A stretch of 22,564 nucleotides of DNA, from the IMG/VR virus record IMGVR_UViG_3300017727_000181, positions 1-22,564 of that record; one strand, written 5' to 3'. The notes beneath the pieces were generated by a model that did not search any database, was not told the DNA's origin, and saw only the letters and a list, made by a program, of their open reading frames with translations. This document shows, piece after piece, positions 22,493-22,564 of the stretch. Every line of letters starts with the position of its first letter. Positions within the stretch are counted from its first letter, which is position 1. This DNA comes from a virus. The position numbers were made by a program, and so were the translations under genes.

Positions 22493-22564
22493 CTATATTG
22501 TTGAAGTTTCAACTTGATCTATTCTATCAAGTTTTTTGAAAGTATCAATCACTCGCCTAGAATC
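22493..22564 (-). CDS. 3' end of an unidentified gene
   Basis: The minus-strand frame is open from the right edge to a TAG and gives 23 residues ending D-R-I-D-Q-V-E-T-S-T-I, with a basic, helical start (RRVIDTFKKLDRI). It ends 8 bases before the next ATG, and that gene's ribosome-binding site overlaps the stop. Too little is visible to identify a family. Confidence 0.6.
   Translation of the reverse strand, partial: DSRRVIDTFKKLDRIDQVETSTI

Noticed and set aside
22513-22537. Terminator-like hairpin (CTTGAT / ATCAAG, then six T) on the + strand
   Set aside because: The stem has only 6 weak pairs, no + strand gene ends there, and it lies in minus-strand coding sequence.

Overview
This window looks like the middle of an AT-rich (roughly two-thirds A+T) tailed-phage genome. 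The gene content suggests a podovirus infecting a marine bacterium: several long, low-complexity virion proteins of the ejection type, glycine-rich and S74-type fibres, and compact coupled genes. A SAR11 or similar low-GC marine host is inference from composition and gene content only. No RNA polymerase gene lies inside the window, and two host-like sigma-70 promoter matches are visible in the structural block. I saw no tRNA, rRNA, CRISPR array, insertion sequence, integrase or attachment site. Coding density is almost total and no gap exceeds about 75 bases.

Transcription runs right to left except for one gene. From the right edge: the 3' end of an unknown gene; two small proteins (83 and 67 aa); a 945-aa fibre made of about 40 copies of a 17-residue repeat and ending in an S74 self-cleaving chaperone; a 182-aa beta-repeat protein; a 311-aa tail fibre; a 329-aa polyglycine adhesin; and a 642-aa tail/neck protein. 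Next come a tightly overlapping run of small genes (201, 54, 111, 45 and 65 aa) and two glycosyltransferases (GT4-like, then GT2/GT-A-like). After a clear promoter come the probable ejection or internal virion proteins (318 aa, a GNAT-like 154 aa, 286, 725 and 1051 aa), then a 58-aa coiled-coil/membrane protein of the holin or XhlA type.

The left 3.7 kb holds DNA-metabolism genes: a PD-(D/E)XK nuclease, a coiled-coil protein, a probable ssDNA-binding protein and the start of a probable AEP-type primase. A SNF2-type helicase is the only gene on the + strand. It converges on the nuclease with a 20-bp overlap and diverges from the replication genes.

Three small genes (3729-3905, 13520-13657 and the corrected 13982-14146) and several start corrections come from direct reading of ribosome-binding sites and overlaps. 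The points most worth a second look are a strong sigma-70-like promoter with a perfect palindrome at its predicted start site, a second near-consensus promoter that would give an almost leaderless fibre mRNA, a cysteine-studded repeat fibre, a recurring GC-rich word (TTGTCCGG), the glycosyltransferase pair inside the virion module, and the inverted helicase.
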